A DNA stretch of 58,191 nt, taken from contig CAZVME010000012.1 of NCBI GenBank assembly GCA_964628835.1, positions 1 through 58,191 of the forward strand, written 5' to 3'. The translations under genes were made by a program, and so were the position numbers. The stretch comes from JAAGZL01 sp964628835. GTDB lineage: Bacteria; Pseudomonadota; Gammaproteobacteria; Chromatiales; Chromatiaceae. The notes beneath the pieces were generated by a model. The model was not told the DNA's origin and searched no databases. It worked only from the letters and a program-made list of their open reading frames with translations. Below, in pieces: positions 24,039 through 33,433 of this stretch (its first letter is position 1; each line of letters starts with the position of its first letter).

Positions 24039-24995
24039 CTATCCGGCGAAGCTACCATACTGCATCAGACGCTGATAACGCTGTTCCAGAAGCTTGTCCA
24101 CCGGGATGCTGGATAGATTATCCAGGGTCTCCAACAGGGTATGCTTCAAGTTGTGCACGGTGGCAGCAATATCACGATGGGAACCACCCAGTGGTTCCTC
24201 AATAATGCCGTCGATCAGGCCCAGCTCTTTAAGACGATGGGAGGTAATCCCCATGGCCTCTGCGGCCAGAGGGGCCTTTTCTGCGCTCTTCCACAGAATG
24301 GAGGCGCAACCTTCCGGGGAGATCACTGAATAGGTGCTGTATTGCAGCATCAGGACGCGATCACCCACGCCGATGGCCAAGGCTCCACCAGAACCACCCT
24401 CGCCCATCACGGTACAGATGACGGGGATTCTGAGACCAGCCATAGCCTTGAGGTTGCGGGCAATGGCCTCACTCTGGCCACGCTCCTCTGCACCCACACC
24501 AGGATAGGCCCCCGGGGTATCGATAAATGTTAGGAGCGGCATGCGAAAACGTTCTGCCATCTCCATCAGACGCAGTGCCTTGCGGTAGCCCTCGGGGCGT
24601 GGCATACCAAAATTACGGAACAGCTTCTCTTTGGTGTTGCGTCCCTTCTGATGCCCGATCAGCATCACCGGCCTGCCCTCCAGCCGCGCCACACCACCGA
24701 CAATTGCATGATCATCGGCAAAGGTGCGATCTCCGTGCAGCTCCTGGAAATCATCAAATGCGCCATTGATGTAATCAAACATATAGGGGCGTTGTGGATG
24801 CCGCGCCAGCTGGGATATCTGCCATGGCTTGAGACTGGAGAAGATTGATTCTGTTAGAGATATGCTCTTCTTCTCTAACCTTGAAACCTCGTCCTGGATG
24901 TTGATCTCATTATCATCACCGACCAATCGTAGCTCTTCGATCTTGGCTTGCAGTTCGGCAATGGGTTGTTCAAATTCAAGAAAATTCAGGTCCAT
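24039..24995 (-). CDS. accA: acetyl-CoA carboxylase carboxyltransferase subunit alpha
   Basis: 318 residues, essentially the same length as E. coli AccA (319). Starts MDLNFLEFEQPIAELQAKIEEL, a typical AccA opening, and contains GGVARLEGRPVMLIGHQKGR and GEGGSGGALAIGVGDRVLML. With AccD it transfers the carboxyl group from biotin to acetyl-CoA, making malonyl-CoA in the cytoplasm. The 165-base gap from dnaE includes a TTGACA box at about 25055 on the minus strand without a convincing -10, so it may have its own promoter. Confidence 0.97.
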   Translation of the reverse strand: MDLNFLEFEQPIAELQAKIEELRLVGDDNEINIQDEVSRLEKKSISLTESIFSSLKPWQISQLARHPQRPYMFDYINGAFDDFQELHGDRTFADDHAIVGGVARLEGRPVMLIGHQKGRNTKEKLFRNFGMPRPEGYRKALRLMEMAERFRMPLLTFIDTPGAYPGVGAEERGQSEAIARNLKAMAGLRIPVICTVMGEGGSGGALAIGVGDRVLMLQYSTYSVISPEGCASILWKSAEKAPLAAEAMGITSHRLKELGLIDGIIEEPLGGSHRDIAATVHNLKHTLLETLDNLSSIPVDKLLEQRYQRLMQYGSFAG

Positions 24996-25160
24996 GGGAG
25001 AAAAATATACCGGATTCAGTTTAGGAATGACACTGTTGTTATGTTGTCAATCTTGGTTAATAAAAATATGTTTGAAAACAGACTGTTATTGAAATTAATA
25101 ATCTATTCAACATGAGTGCTAATGATATTCTACTTTTCACCTTCCTGCACCTGTTTGGCG

Positions 25161-28100
25161 TCACTGGCTTTTGGCGCCATACATTACCGTGACTCCATCA
25201 GAACTGAACAACCGCTCCAGTCGCCGCAGAAGTTCATCCGTTGGATTTACCCTCCAGACATCGCCAAACTCCATGATTCCACTGGAATCATCCTTTAGCA
25301 TGCGCAAGCGAATACTACAATTCCCTCCCAGATAGGTGGTCAAAATGGGCTGTAACTCCTGGAGTATGGTGGGTTGTAGCGCCCCGTTCATATGTTCTGT
25401 ATTCAGTTGCAAGGCGCGGGCATAGAGGGATCTGGCCTGTTCAAACTCCAACACCTGATCGGCACGGATGCTCAGGCCGCCACGGTACTCATCATAGTTC
25501 AGGTTACCAGTGACCACCAGAATCTTGTCTGTGGCCAGCAGCTCCCGGAACTCCTCATACGCCTCAGAAAACAGGGTCACCTCAATACGAGCAGTGCTGT
25601 CGTCCAGCACCACCGTCCCCATGCGGCCACGCTGGGTCAGGCGATGACTGCTGGATATGACCAAACCTGCCGCCATCACCCTAACGCCACCTCGCCTGCC
25701 CTTGCCACCGGAACCGGCCTGGCCGCCACTCTCCAGCGTCAGCTTGGAGATGCGGCTAATCCCGATCCCCTGGAACTCATCCAGATATCTGTTGATGGGG
25801 TGTCCGGTTAGGTAGAGGCCCAGGGTGTCCTTTTCACCCTGCAGCCGTTGCTGCTCATCCCACTCATCGCTTGGAGCAGGGAGGATCTGGTCCGGCACTG
25901 CCTTGGGGCTGTCATCTGACATGCCAAACAGGTCATTCTGACCTGCCGCCTGCAGGGCATGGTGCTGCTCCGCCATCTTCAGGGCCAGGGGCAGTTGCGA
26001 CATCAAGGTAGCCCGGTTTTCTCCCAATTCATCCATGGCACCGGCCCTGATCAGGGACTCCAGTACCCGGCGATTGGCCTTGCGCAGATCCACCCGGCGG
26101 CAGAACTCAAACAGGTCCTGAAACGGTCCCTGCTGGTTGCGCTCCAGAATAATGCCCTCAATGGCAGCCTCACCCACTCCTTTGATAGCGCCCAGACCAT
26201 AGATAACGGTGTCGCTGCCATCCACGGTGAATTTATACTCAGAATGATTTACATGGGGTGGGTTTACCTTCAGCCCGGTGCTCCGGCACTCATCGATCAT
26301 GATCACCACTTTGTCGGTACTATCCATATCCGCTGACAGCACCGCGGCCATGAACGCTGCGGGATAGTGGGCCTTGAGCCACAGGGTTTGATATGAGACC
26401 AGGGCATAGGCGGCCGAGTGAGATTTGTTGAAGCCGTAGCCGGCAAACTTCTCCATCAGGTCAAAGATGTAGGCGGCGGTGTCCTCCTCCACTCCCAGTT
26501 CCACCGCACCCTTGCGGAAGATCTCACCCTGCTTGGCCATCTCCTCGGGCTTTTTCTTGCCCATGGCCCGCCGCAACAGGTCGGCGCCGCCCAGGGTGTA
26601 ACCAGCCAGCACCTGGGCAATCTGCATCACCTGCTCCTGATACAGGATGACACCGTAGGTGGTGTTTAAAATCGGTTCCAGCGCCGGGTGCGGATACACC
26701 ACCTTTTGCCGCCCGTGCTTACGGGCGATGAAATCATCCACCATTCCAGACTGTAGGGGACCGGGGCGGAACAAGGCCACCAGCGCGGTGATATCATCGA
26801 AACTATCCGGCTGTAGCTTCTTGATCAGCTCTTTCATGCCGCGTGATTCAAGCTGGAATACCGCCGTGGTGCCACAGCCTTTCAGTAGGCTGAATGCCTT
26901 GGTGTCGTCCATGGGTATTCTGGTTATATCTATGCTCTCTTTACCCGACTGCCGACGCTGGGCATTCACCGTCTTCAAGGCCCAATCCACGATGGTCAGG
27001 GTACGCAGCCCCAGGAAGTCAAACTTGACCAGTCCCACCGCCTCCACATCATCCTTGTCAAACTGGGTGACCAGGTTCTCACCGCTGGCCTCACAGTAAA
27101 GTGGAGTAAAGTCGGTAAGGACAGTGGGGGCTATGACCACGCCACCGGCATGCTTGCCAGCGTTCCTGGCCAGGCCCTCCAGACTCAGGCCCATATCTAT
27201 CAGTTCGGTGACCTCTTCCTCCTCCTTGTAGGCCTGACGCAGCTCTTCGCTCTCTTGCAAGGCTTTGGACAGGGTGATGCCGATCTCAAACGGGATCAGC
27301 TTGGCGATGCGGTCCACAAACCCATAGGGATGGCCCAGCACCCGCCCCACATCCCGCACCACCGCCTTGGCGGCCATACTGCCGTAGGTGATGATCTGGG
27401 ATACAGAGTCTCTGCCGTACTGTTCGGCCACATATTCAATCACGCGGTCGCGGCCCTCCATGCAGAAGTCCACATCAAAGTCCGGCATGGAGACCCGCTC
27501 CGGGTTGAGAAAGCGCTCAAACAGCAACTCATGCTCTATGGGATCCAGGTCGGTAATACCCATGGCATAGGCCACCAACGAACCGGCTCCAGAGCCGCGC
27601 CCCGGCCCCACCGGGACATCATTCTCTTTGGCCCAGCGAATAAAGTCGGCCACGATCAGAAAGTAGCCGGGAAACCCCATCTGGATGATCACATCCAGCT
27701 CCAGTTTCAGCCGGTCGTCATACTCCTTGCGCTGCCCGGCATACGCGGGGTCTGCCTGGTCCAGGATCCCCTGCAGACGGGACTCCAAACCCTGCTGTGA
27801 CTCCTGGATGGTAAACTCGGCAACCGTCATCCCCTCCGGTACCGGAAAGTCCGGCAGGTAGTTCTTGCCCAGGGTAAGTTCCAGGTTGCAGCGTTTGGCG
27901 ATCTGCACGCTGTTGGCCAGCGCCTCGGGCAGATCCAAGAACAGTTCTGCCATCTCGTCCGGGCTACGTAGATACTGTTGGGGGCTGTAGTTCTTGGGGC
28001 GGCGCGGATCATCCATGGTGCGACCATCATGGATGCAGACCCGAACCTCATGGGCATCGAAGTCATCCGGCTTGAGAAACCGCACATCATTGGTGGCAAC

Positions 28101-28685
28101 CAAGGGGACACCTGTCTCCTGGGACAGAGCCACACAGGCGTGGAGGCAGTCCTCTTCGTTGGGTCTGCCGGTGCGATTCACTTCGAGATAGTAGCGATCT
28201 CCGAACAGATGCAACCACTCCTGCATCAGCTCCCTGGCCTGCTCCAGATTGCCGCTGATTAGAAGACGCCCCACCTCACCGTCACAACCACCAGAGAGGG
28301 CGATCAGGCCATCACTACTCCCCAGCAGCCACTCCCGTTCCAACATGGGAAGACCCAGATGTTGTCCCTCCTGGTAGCTGCGCGAGATCAGTCTGGTGAG
28401 ATTGCGGTAGCCCTCAAACGTCTGCACCAGAAGTAAAATTCTGCTGGGCTGATTTACATCATGTTCATTACGTAGCCAGCAATCGGCACCGATTATGGGT
28501 TTGACCCCAGCGGCCACTGCCGCACGGTAAAACTTCACCATGACAAACAGATTTGACTGGTCGGTGACCGCCACCGCCGGCATTCCACCGTCCTGCACCG
28601 CTTTGATCAGGGGCTTTATCCGAACCACCCCATCCACCAGGGAGAATTCAGAGTGAACGCGGAGATGGATAAAAGTGGGTTCCAT
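25161..28685 (-). CDS. dnaE: DNA polymerase III alpha subunit
   Basis: 1174 residues from the ATG at 28685, giving MEPTFIHLRVHSEFSLVDG, which matches the usual DnaE N-terminus; an ATG 15 bases upstream is possible but gives an atypical lead. PHP domain at the N-terminus, polymerase core with the catalytic MPDFDVDF acidic pair and GPGRGSGAGSL, then a helix-hairpin-helix region, OB fold (GTVVLDDSTARIEVTLF) and C-terminal tau-binding part. It is the replicative polymerase. Length is typical (E. coli 1160). Confidence 0.97.
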   Translation of the reverse strand: MEPTFIHLRVHSEFSLVDGVVRIKPLIKAVQDGGMPAVAVTDQSNLFVMVKFYRAAVAAGVKPIIGADCWLRNEHDVNQPSRILLLVQTFEGYRNLTRLISRSYQEGQHLGLPMLEREWLLGSSDGLIALSGGCDGEVGRLLISGNLEQARELMQEWLHLFGDRYYLEVNRTGRPNEEDCLHACVALSQETGVPLVATNDVRFLKPDDFDAHEVRVCIHDGRTMDDPRRPKNYSPQQYLRSPDEMAELFLDLPEALANSVQIAKRCNLELTLGKNYLPDFPVPEGMTVAEFTIQESQQGLESRLQGILDQADPAYAGQRKEYDDRLKLELDVIIQMGFPGYFLIVADFIRWAKENDVPVGPGRGSGAGSLVAYAMGITDLDPIEHELLFERFLNPERVSMPDFDVDFCMEGRDRVIEYVAEQYGRDSVSQIITYGSMAAKAVVRDVGRVLGHPYGFVDRIAKLIPFEIGITLSKALQESEELRQAYKEEEEVTELIDMGLSLEGLARNAGKHAGGVVIAPTVLTDFTPLYCEASGENLVTQFDKDDVEAVGLVKFDFLGLRTLTIVDWALKTVNAQRRQSGKESIDITRIPMDDTKAFSLLKGCGTTAVFQLESRGMKELIKKLQPDSFDDITALVALFRPGPLQSGMVDDFIARKHGRQKVVYPHPALEPILNTTYGVILYQEQVMQIAQVLAGYTLGGADLLRRAMGKKKPEEMAKQGEIFRKGAVELGVEEDTAAYIFDLMEKFAGYGFNKSHSAAYALVSYQTLWLKAHYPAAFMAAVLSADMDSTDKVVIMIDECRSTGLKVNPPHVNHSEYKFTVDGSDTVIYGLGAIKGVGEAAIEGIILERNQQGPFQDLFEFCRRVDLRKANRRVLESLIRAGAMDELGENRATLMSQLPLALKMAEQHHALQAAGQNDLFGMSDDSPKAVPDQILPAPSDEWDEQQRLQGEKDTLGLYLTGHPINRYLDEFQGIGISRISKLTLESGGQAGSGGKGRRGGVRVMAAGLVISSSHRLTQRGRMGTVVLDDSTARIEVTLFSEAYEEFRELLATDKILVVTGNLNYDEYRGGLSIRADQVLEFEQARSLYARALQLNTEHMNGALQPTILQELQPILTTYLGGNCSIRLRMLKDDSSGIMEFGDVWRVNPTDELLRRLERLFSSDGVTVMYGAKSQ

Positions 28686-28810
28686 AGTGCGGACAATCAT
28701 ACCGAAAATGGGCCTGCAACGTCTCCACTCAGGCCAAAAAAATGTATCCAGCTCCCGCTCATGGATTCAATGCAAGCGGCATTAATATCTGCGGCTTATA
28801 AGTTATTGAT

Positions 28811-29395
28811 TTACTTGGTGAGCAAACGCTTTACCGGCCCGAAGGTACGGCGATGAATATCCGTCACCCCCAACTCCTGTAGCGCCTGGAGATGGAACTT
28901 GGTGGGATACCCCTTGTGTTTGGCCAGACCATAACCCGGGTATTGCAAATCCAGCTGCACCATCTCCCGGTCGCGACTAACCTTGGCGATGATGGATGCG
29001 GCACTGATGGCCTGTTCACTGCTGTCACCGCCCACTATGGCTTCGACTGTACACTCCAGATCTGGGCATCTGTTGCCATCCACCAAGGCATGGTCGGGCG
29101 AGATGGACAGGGACTCCACGGCCCGCTGCATAGCCAGGAGCGACGCCTGGAGAATGTTGATCCGATCTATCTCTTCCACCTCGGCCCGCCCCAGGGACCA
29201 GGCCAGTGCCTGCTCTCTGATTACCAGATCCATGGCCTCGCGCCTCTTTTCTGACAACTTCTTGGAGTCGGCCAAACCTTCTATCGGCCGCTCAGGATCC
29301 AGGATCACTGCTGCGGCCACCACCGGACCGGCCAAGGGACCACGTCCCACTTCATCTACGCCTGCGATCCGCATTATAGCTGTGGTGACAGACAT
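28811..29395 (-). CDS. rnhB: ribonuclease HII
   Basis: 194 residues. The active-site motif VDEVGRGPLAGPVV carries D14 and E15, with the further Asp in HALVDGNRCP. It removes ribonucleotides and RNA-DNA hybrids from DNA. Its ATG overlaps the lpxB stop by one base (TGATG), so the two are translationally coupled; the order lpxB-rnhB-dnaE is the standard gammaproteobacterial one. Confidence 0.97.
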   Translation of the reverse strand: MSVTTAIMRIAGVDEVGRGPLAGPVVAAAVILDPERPIEGLADSKKLSEKRREAMDLVIREQALAWSLGRAEVEEIDRINILQASLLAMQRAVESLSISPDHALVDGNRCPDLECTVEAIVGGDSSEQAISAASIIAKVSRDREMVQLDLQYPGYGLAKHKGYPTKFHLQALQELGVTDIHRRTFGPVKRLLTK

Positions 29396-30585
29396 CAGTT
29401 GGAAAGGACCTGTTTCGACTCGATCAGGGCCAGCACCGCATCTGCCGCCTGGCTGCTAGCACCAAGACGCAGCTGTTTATGCACCCGCAGGCCGACCTCG
29501 CGCACAGTGTCTTGCCGCTCCTTAGATTCGAGTATTTCGCTCAGGGCCTGGGCCAGCGCCTCTGGCTGGACTGCATCCTGAATAAACTCAGGAGCTATCT
29601 CCTCACCGGCAAGCATGTTTGCCAAAGAGATGAATGAAGACTTGATCAGGTTAAAGAAGGTGAATATCCAGTAGCTCAGCCAGTGAACCCGGTAAGCAAT
29701 GACCATTGGACGCTTCAGCAGCAGGGCCTCCAGGGTCGCAGTACCTGACGCCACCAGCACGACGTCTGACGACTGCAGCACATCACGGGCATTTCCATCC
29801 ACCAGGATGATGGGGAGATCTGGTGCCACCCGCTGGAGAATTTCCTGAAACATGCCTCTGATACGTTGATTGACCAGCGGCACTGCAAATTGGATCTCCG
29901 GATACCTCTCCTGACACAACTTTGCCGTGCGGATAAAATCTTCACTAAGGGCCTTGATCTCACTACCCCGGCTGCCAGGGAGGATGCCGATAACGTGCGA
30001 GTTCGGTTCCAGTCCGAGCCGCTCTCTGGCGCCAGCTTGATCCGGGGCCAGGGGGATTTCATCTGCCAGTGGGTGCCCCACGTGGGTGGCGGGTACCCCA
30101 TGCTTCTCCAGAAACTCCTTCTCAAATGGAAACAGGCTGAGGACCATATCCACAGCGGCGCGAATCTTGTTGACTCTACCCGAGCGCCAGGCCCAGACCG
30201 AAGGACAGACATAGTGAACGGTGCTGATCCCTGCCTGTTTAAGGTCTTTTTCCAGACTGAGATTAAAATCTGGGCCATCAATGCCTATAAACAGGTCAGG
30301 AGGATTTTTCAGGAAATGGTTACGCACACTACGGCGTATGGACAGGGCCTCCGGCAGATGTGCGAGTACCTCCACCAACCCCATTACCGATAGCTTCTCT
30401 ATGGGATAGAGCGTGGTGCAACCCACCTCCTGCATGCGCGGTCCGGTAATCCCTTCAAACTGTACATTGGGGAGCCTGGAGTTCAATTCCCGCATCAATC
30501 CGGCGCCGAGCATATCGCCCGAAACCTCATTGGCGACTATGCCTACTCTCAGGACTCGGTCATCAGCGGACAATACTTCTCTCAC
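29395..30585 (-). CDS. lpxB: lipid-A-disaccharide synthase
   Basis: 396 residues from a GTG that overlaps the end of lpxA by 23 bases. GT19-family signature VGIVANEVSGDMLGAGLM at the N-terminus, GIDGPDFNL and the ILPGSRGSEI loop in the nucleotide-sugar-binding half. It condenses UDP-diacylglucosamine with lipid X at the inner membrane. Slightly longer than E. coli LpxB (382). Confidence 0.96.
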   Translation of the reverse strand: MREVLSADDRVLRVGIVANEVSGDMLGAGLMRELNSRLPNVQFEGITGPRMQEVGCTTLYPIEKLSVMGLVEVLAHLPEALSIRRSVRNHFLKNPPDLFIGIDGPDFNLSLEKDLKQAGISTVHYVCPSVWAWRSGRVNKIRAAVDMVLSLFPFEKEFLEKHGVPATHVGHPLADEIPLAPDQAGARERLGLEPNSHVIGILPGSRGSEIKALSEDFIRTAKLCQERYPEIQFAVPLVNQRIRGMFQEILQRVAPDLPIILVDGNARDVLQSSDVVLVASGTATLEALLLKRPMVIAYRVHWLSYWIFTFFNLIKSSFISLANMLAGEEIAPEFIQDAVQPEALAQALSEILESKERQDTVREVGLRVHKQLRLGASSQAADAVLALIESKQVLSN

Positions 30586-31333
30586 TGTTAGCGAGAAATT
30601 CCGCCATTACTCCCACCTCTGGGTACTCCTGCGCCAGCTCCTGGATTGCGGCAATGGCATCATCCAGCTTCATCTTCTTTTTGTAGATGATCTTGTAGGC
30701 GGCCTTAATCTTACGAATGGACTCATCACTGAAACCGCGCCGCCGCAGCCCCTCTGAATTGATGCCATAAGGTTTTGCCGGATTACCATCGGTCAGGACA
30801 TACGGAGGGACATCCCGTTTCACCGTACTACCCAAACCGTTGAAGCTGTGCGCCCCAATATGGCAAAACTGATGTACGCAGCAGAAGCCACCCAGAATAG
30901 CCCAATCATCCACTTGCACATGTCCCGCCAGGGATGCGGCATTTGCCAGAATAGTATGATTTCCAACTTGACAATCATGGGCCATATGAGCATAAGCCAT
31001 AAGCAGGTTATCACTACCCAGGCGAGTTACCCTTGCATCTTGCGCTGTGCCTCGGTTGATGGTGGTGAACTCGCGAATGGTATTACGATCGCCAATCTCC
31101 AGGAATGTCTCTTCCCCTGCATACTTCATATCCTGCGGGTCTTCGCCTATTGAGCTGAACTGGAATATTAGGTTATCAACACCAATTGTGGTGTGACCAT
31201 TAATAACCACGTGCGACCTGATATCAGTTCCGCGTCCAATCCGGACATTTGGTCCAATCACGCTGAACGGACCGATGCTTACGCCCTCATCTATTTCTGC
31301 TGTTGAATCAATGACGGCCGCTGGATCTATCAC
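30563..31333 (-). CDS. lpxA: UDP-N-acetylglucosamine acyltransferase
   Basis: 256 residues from the GTG at 31333, which overlaps the fabZ stop as GTGA and gives the usual opening (M/V)IDPAAVIDSTAEID; a GTG 24 bases upstream would lie inside fabZ and add an atypical lead. Left-handed beta-helix hexapeptide repeats (IGPFSVIGPNVRIGRG) run through the first two-thirds. Catalytic His in AHMAHDCQVGNH. Performs the first acylation of lipid A synthesis. Confidence 0.96.
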   Translation of the reverse strand: MIDPAAVIDSTAEIDEGVSIGPFSVIGPNVRIGRGTDIRSHVVINGHTTIGVDNLIFQFSSIGEDPQDMKYAGEETFLEIGDRNTIREFTTINRGTAQDARVTRLGSDNLLMAYAHMAHDCQVGNHTILANAASLAGHVQVDDWAILGGFCCVHQFCHIGAHSFNGLGSTVKRDVPPYVLTDGNPAKPYGINSEGLRRRGFSDESIRKIKAAYKIIYKKKMKLDDAIAAIQELAQEYPEVGVMAEFLANSERSIVR

Positions 31334-31779
31334 TCGTTTACATCCCTCGCTGTACACATAATATCTGCTGTGGTGACCACCTCACCATCAACCGTGGCAA
31401 CGCAGTCGAACATACCAATACCGCGCCGCATTTTTTTCTGAACCACTTCGATGTGCAACTGATCACCTGGTTCAACCGGTTTTTTAAAACGGGCCTTGTC
31501 GATCCCCACAAACAGAATGATCGAGGTATCAGTCACCGCCTCAGGATTAGATGCACCCGTTAACAGGCCTGTCGCTTGCGCCATAGCCTCAACGATCATC
31601 ACACCAGGCATAACTGGTTTAACCGGAAAATGGCCGTTAAAAAACGGCTCATTATAGGTAACATTCTTTATGGCCAGCAGGCGCTGATCCTTCTCAAACT
31701 CCAATACCCTGTCTATAAGCAGAAATGGATAGCGATGAGGTAATATACTTAGCACCTTATTTATGTCCATACCAATCAA
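31330..31779 (-). CDS. fabZ: 3-hydroxyacyl-ACP dehydratase FabZ
   Basis: 149 residues from a TTG at 31779, because GGAGGG lies 7 bases upstream of it; the ATG at 31770 (MDINKVLSILPHRYPFLLIDR) would be 16 bases away and remains possible. Hot-dog dehydratase with the catalytic His in NGHFPVKPVMPGVMIVEAMAQ and its Glu. Dehydrates 3-hydroxyacyl-ACP in fatty-acid elongation. Lies between lpxD and lpxA as in most gammaproteobacteria, overlapping lpxA. Confidence 0.96.
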   Translation of the reverse strand: MIGMDINKVLSILPHRYPFLLIDRVLEFEKDQRLLAIKNVTYNEPFFNGHFPVKPVMPGVMIVEAMAQATGLLTGASNPEAVTDTSIILFVGIDKARFKKPVEPGDQLHIEVVQKKMRRGIGMFDCVATVDGEVVTTADIMCTARDVNE

Positions 31780-31839
31780 TCTACTACCCTCCCCGGTTCC
31801 AATACAATTGATTTACCCTGTTTGCGAATCTATCCTTCA

Positions 31840-32874
31840 TTACTCTTCATTATCCATCAGAGTAGTTAGCCGCTTCTCCAGCTCTTTCAGTCTTTGTACC
31901 ATCTCATCCAGATGCCTGGTATGCGCAATGGTTTTGCGCCACTCTCTATTGGGCATGGCCGGTAAATTTCCACTGTAGTAGCCTGGCTCATTGAAAGAGC
32001 GCGTTACCAGCGTACCCGCTGAAAAATGTACATTGTCGGCAAACTCCAGATGCCCAACAAAAGAGACAGCACCACCAATAGTTGAGTTCTTCCCTATGCG
32101 GGTTGAACCTGCAATACCAACACATCCAGCTATAGCACTGTTGTCACCAACTTCAACGTTGTGCGCAATCTGAATCTGGTTGTCCAGCTTGACGCCGTTG
32201 CCGATGATGGTATCACTCAGGGCCCCGCGGTCGATTGTAGTGTTGGCGCCTATCTCCACATCATCGCCAATTATCACACTCCCAATCTGCGGTACCTTCA
32301 CCCAGGTGCCGTTATCATCCGCCAGACCAAAGCCGTCACTTCCAATCACTGCTCCCGGATGAACCAGCACCCGCTCTCCCAAGGTAACCCCATGACACAG
32401 GGTTACGTTTGCAATCAGCTGTGACTTTGCACCAACAGTCACGCCAGCTGCTACCACACAGCCGGGACCCACATGTACGCCCTGGCCAATATTGGCGTCA
32501 TCTTCGATTATCGCACCAGGCCCAATCCAGGCACTGGCATCCACCACCGCACTGCCCGACACCCAAGCGGTCTGGTGCTGTCCGGCCTGCGATTTTGGTA
32601 CTGTTTGCATGTGTGCGCTGATACGCGCGTAGGCAAGATGTGGATTAGCACAAACCAGTGCATTCACCTGGCACTCGTCAAGAAATCTCTCTCCGAGTAT
32701 AACTGCGGTCGCAGCCGTTGCCTTTAAGTATTTTCTATACTTGCTATTGGTGAGAAAGCTGATGGAACCGGCGGCTGCATCCTGGAGTGTTGCAACCCCG
32801 CTCACCTCCGCGTCTGCATCTCCATGCAGCTGCGCTCCTACCAACTCCGCAAGTTCTCCCAGTCGAAAAATCAA
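31840..32874 (-). CDS. lpxD: UDP-3-O-acylglucosamine N-acyltransferase
   Basis: 344 residues. N-terminal uridine-binding domain (LTNSKYRKYL), then a hexapeptide-repeat beta-helix (IGPGAIIEDDANIGQGVHVGP) with the catalytic His in IQIAHNVEVGDN, and a C-terminal helix (QRLKELEKRLTTLM). Adds the second fatty acid to the lipid A precursor. Starts 16 bases after skp. Confidence 0.97.
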   Translation of the reverse strand: MIFRLGELAELVGAQLHGDADAEVSGVATLQDAAAGSISFLTNSKYRKYLKATAATAVILGERFLDECQVNALVCANPHLAYARISAHMQTVPKSQAGQHQTAWVSGSAVVDASAWIGPGAIIEDDANIGQGVHVGPGCVVAAGVTVGAKSQLIANVTLCHGVTLGERVLVHPGAVIGSDGFGLADDNGTWVKVPQIGSVIIGDDVEIGANTTIDRGALSDTIIGNGVKLDNQIQIAHNVEVGDNSAIAGCVGIAGSTRIGKNSTIGGAVSFVGHLEFADNVHFSAGTLVTRSFNEPGYYSGNLPAMPNREWRKTIAHTRHLDEMVQRLKELEKRLTTLMDNEE

Positions 32875-32890
32875 GCAGGCATCCCCAGCC

Positions 32891-33433
32891 CTATTTGTTA
32901 CCTTTTTTCTTGTATTCCTGCCCCAGCTGTTTCAGTACCTTGTCTGAAATATCGATACTCTTGCTGGCAAAGGCCACACCGGCGCTCATAATCATATCGA
33001 TCTTCTCACGCTTACCAATGTTGATCACAACCTCAGATATCTTGCGCAACAGCTTATTTATCTCCTCGGAACGACGCAGGTTCAGGTCTTCACGGAACTC
33101 TGCACTTGAGTTGTTCAGCTCACGGCGACGACGGCGGATATCCTGATCGATATTTTTCACCTCAGAAGAGCTCATGATCGCCCGGTCTTTCCCTAACTTC
33201 TCTTCCAGCTTCTTCAGTTTTTTACGCTTACTAAGAAGAACGCTATTGCGCTTCTTAAATTCAGCTTCCAGAGATTTAAGTATTGCCGCTGACTGAGGTG
33301 ATTTTTTCACCACCTTCTCTGTATTCACATAAGCAATTTTCTGGGCTTGCGCCATGCCAACACCAAAAACACAAAACAGGCATACAGCCACAACTGCGAT
33401 TGCTGACTTTTTCAAACTATTCTCCAGAATCAT
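32891..33433 (-). CDS. skp: periplasmic chaperone Skp/OmpH family
   Basis: 180 residues with signal peptide (SAIAVVAVCLFCVFGVGMAQA, about residues 10-30). The mature part is a long, highly charged helical coiled coil (KKRNSVLLSKRKKLKKLEEK) as in Skp trimers that hold unfolded outer-membrane proteins. Its ATG overlaps the bamA stop by one base (TAATG), linking delivery and insertion machinery. Confidence 0.93.
   Translation of the reverse strand: MILENSLKKSAIAVVAVCLFCVFGVGMAQAQKIAYVNTEKVVKKSPQSAAILKSLEAEFKKRNSVLLSKRKKLKKLEEKLGKDRAIMSSSEVKNIDQDIRRRRRELNNSSAEFREDLNLRRSEEINKLLRKISEVVINIGKREKIDMIMSAGVAFASKSIDISDKVLKQLGQEYKKKGNK

Noticed and set aside
27150..27800. 216-codon open frame opposite dnaE
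   Set aside because: Antisense to the polymerase core; low-complexity, His/Gln-rich translation typical of a reverse-strand artefact.
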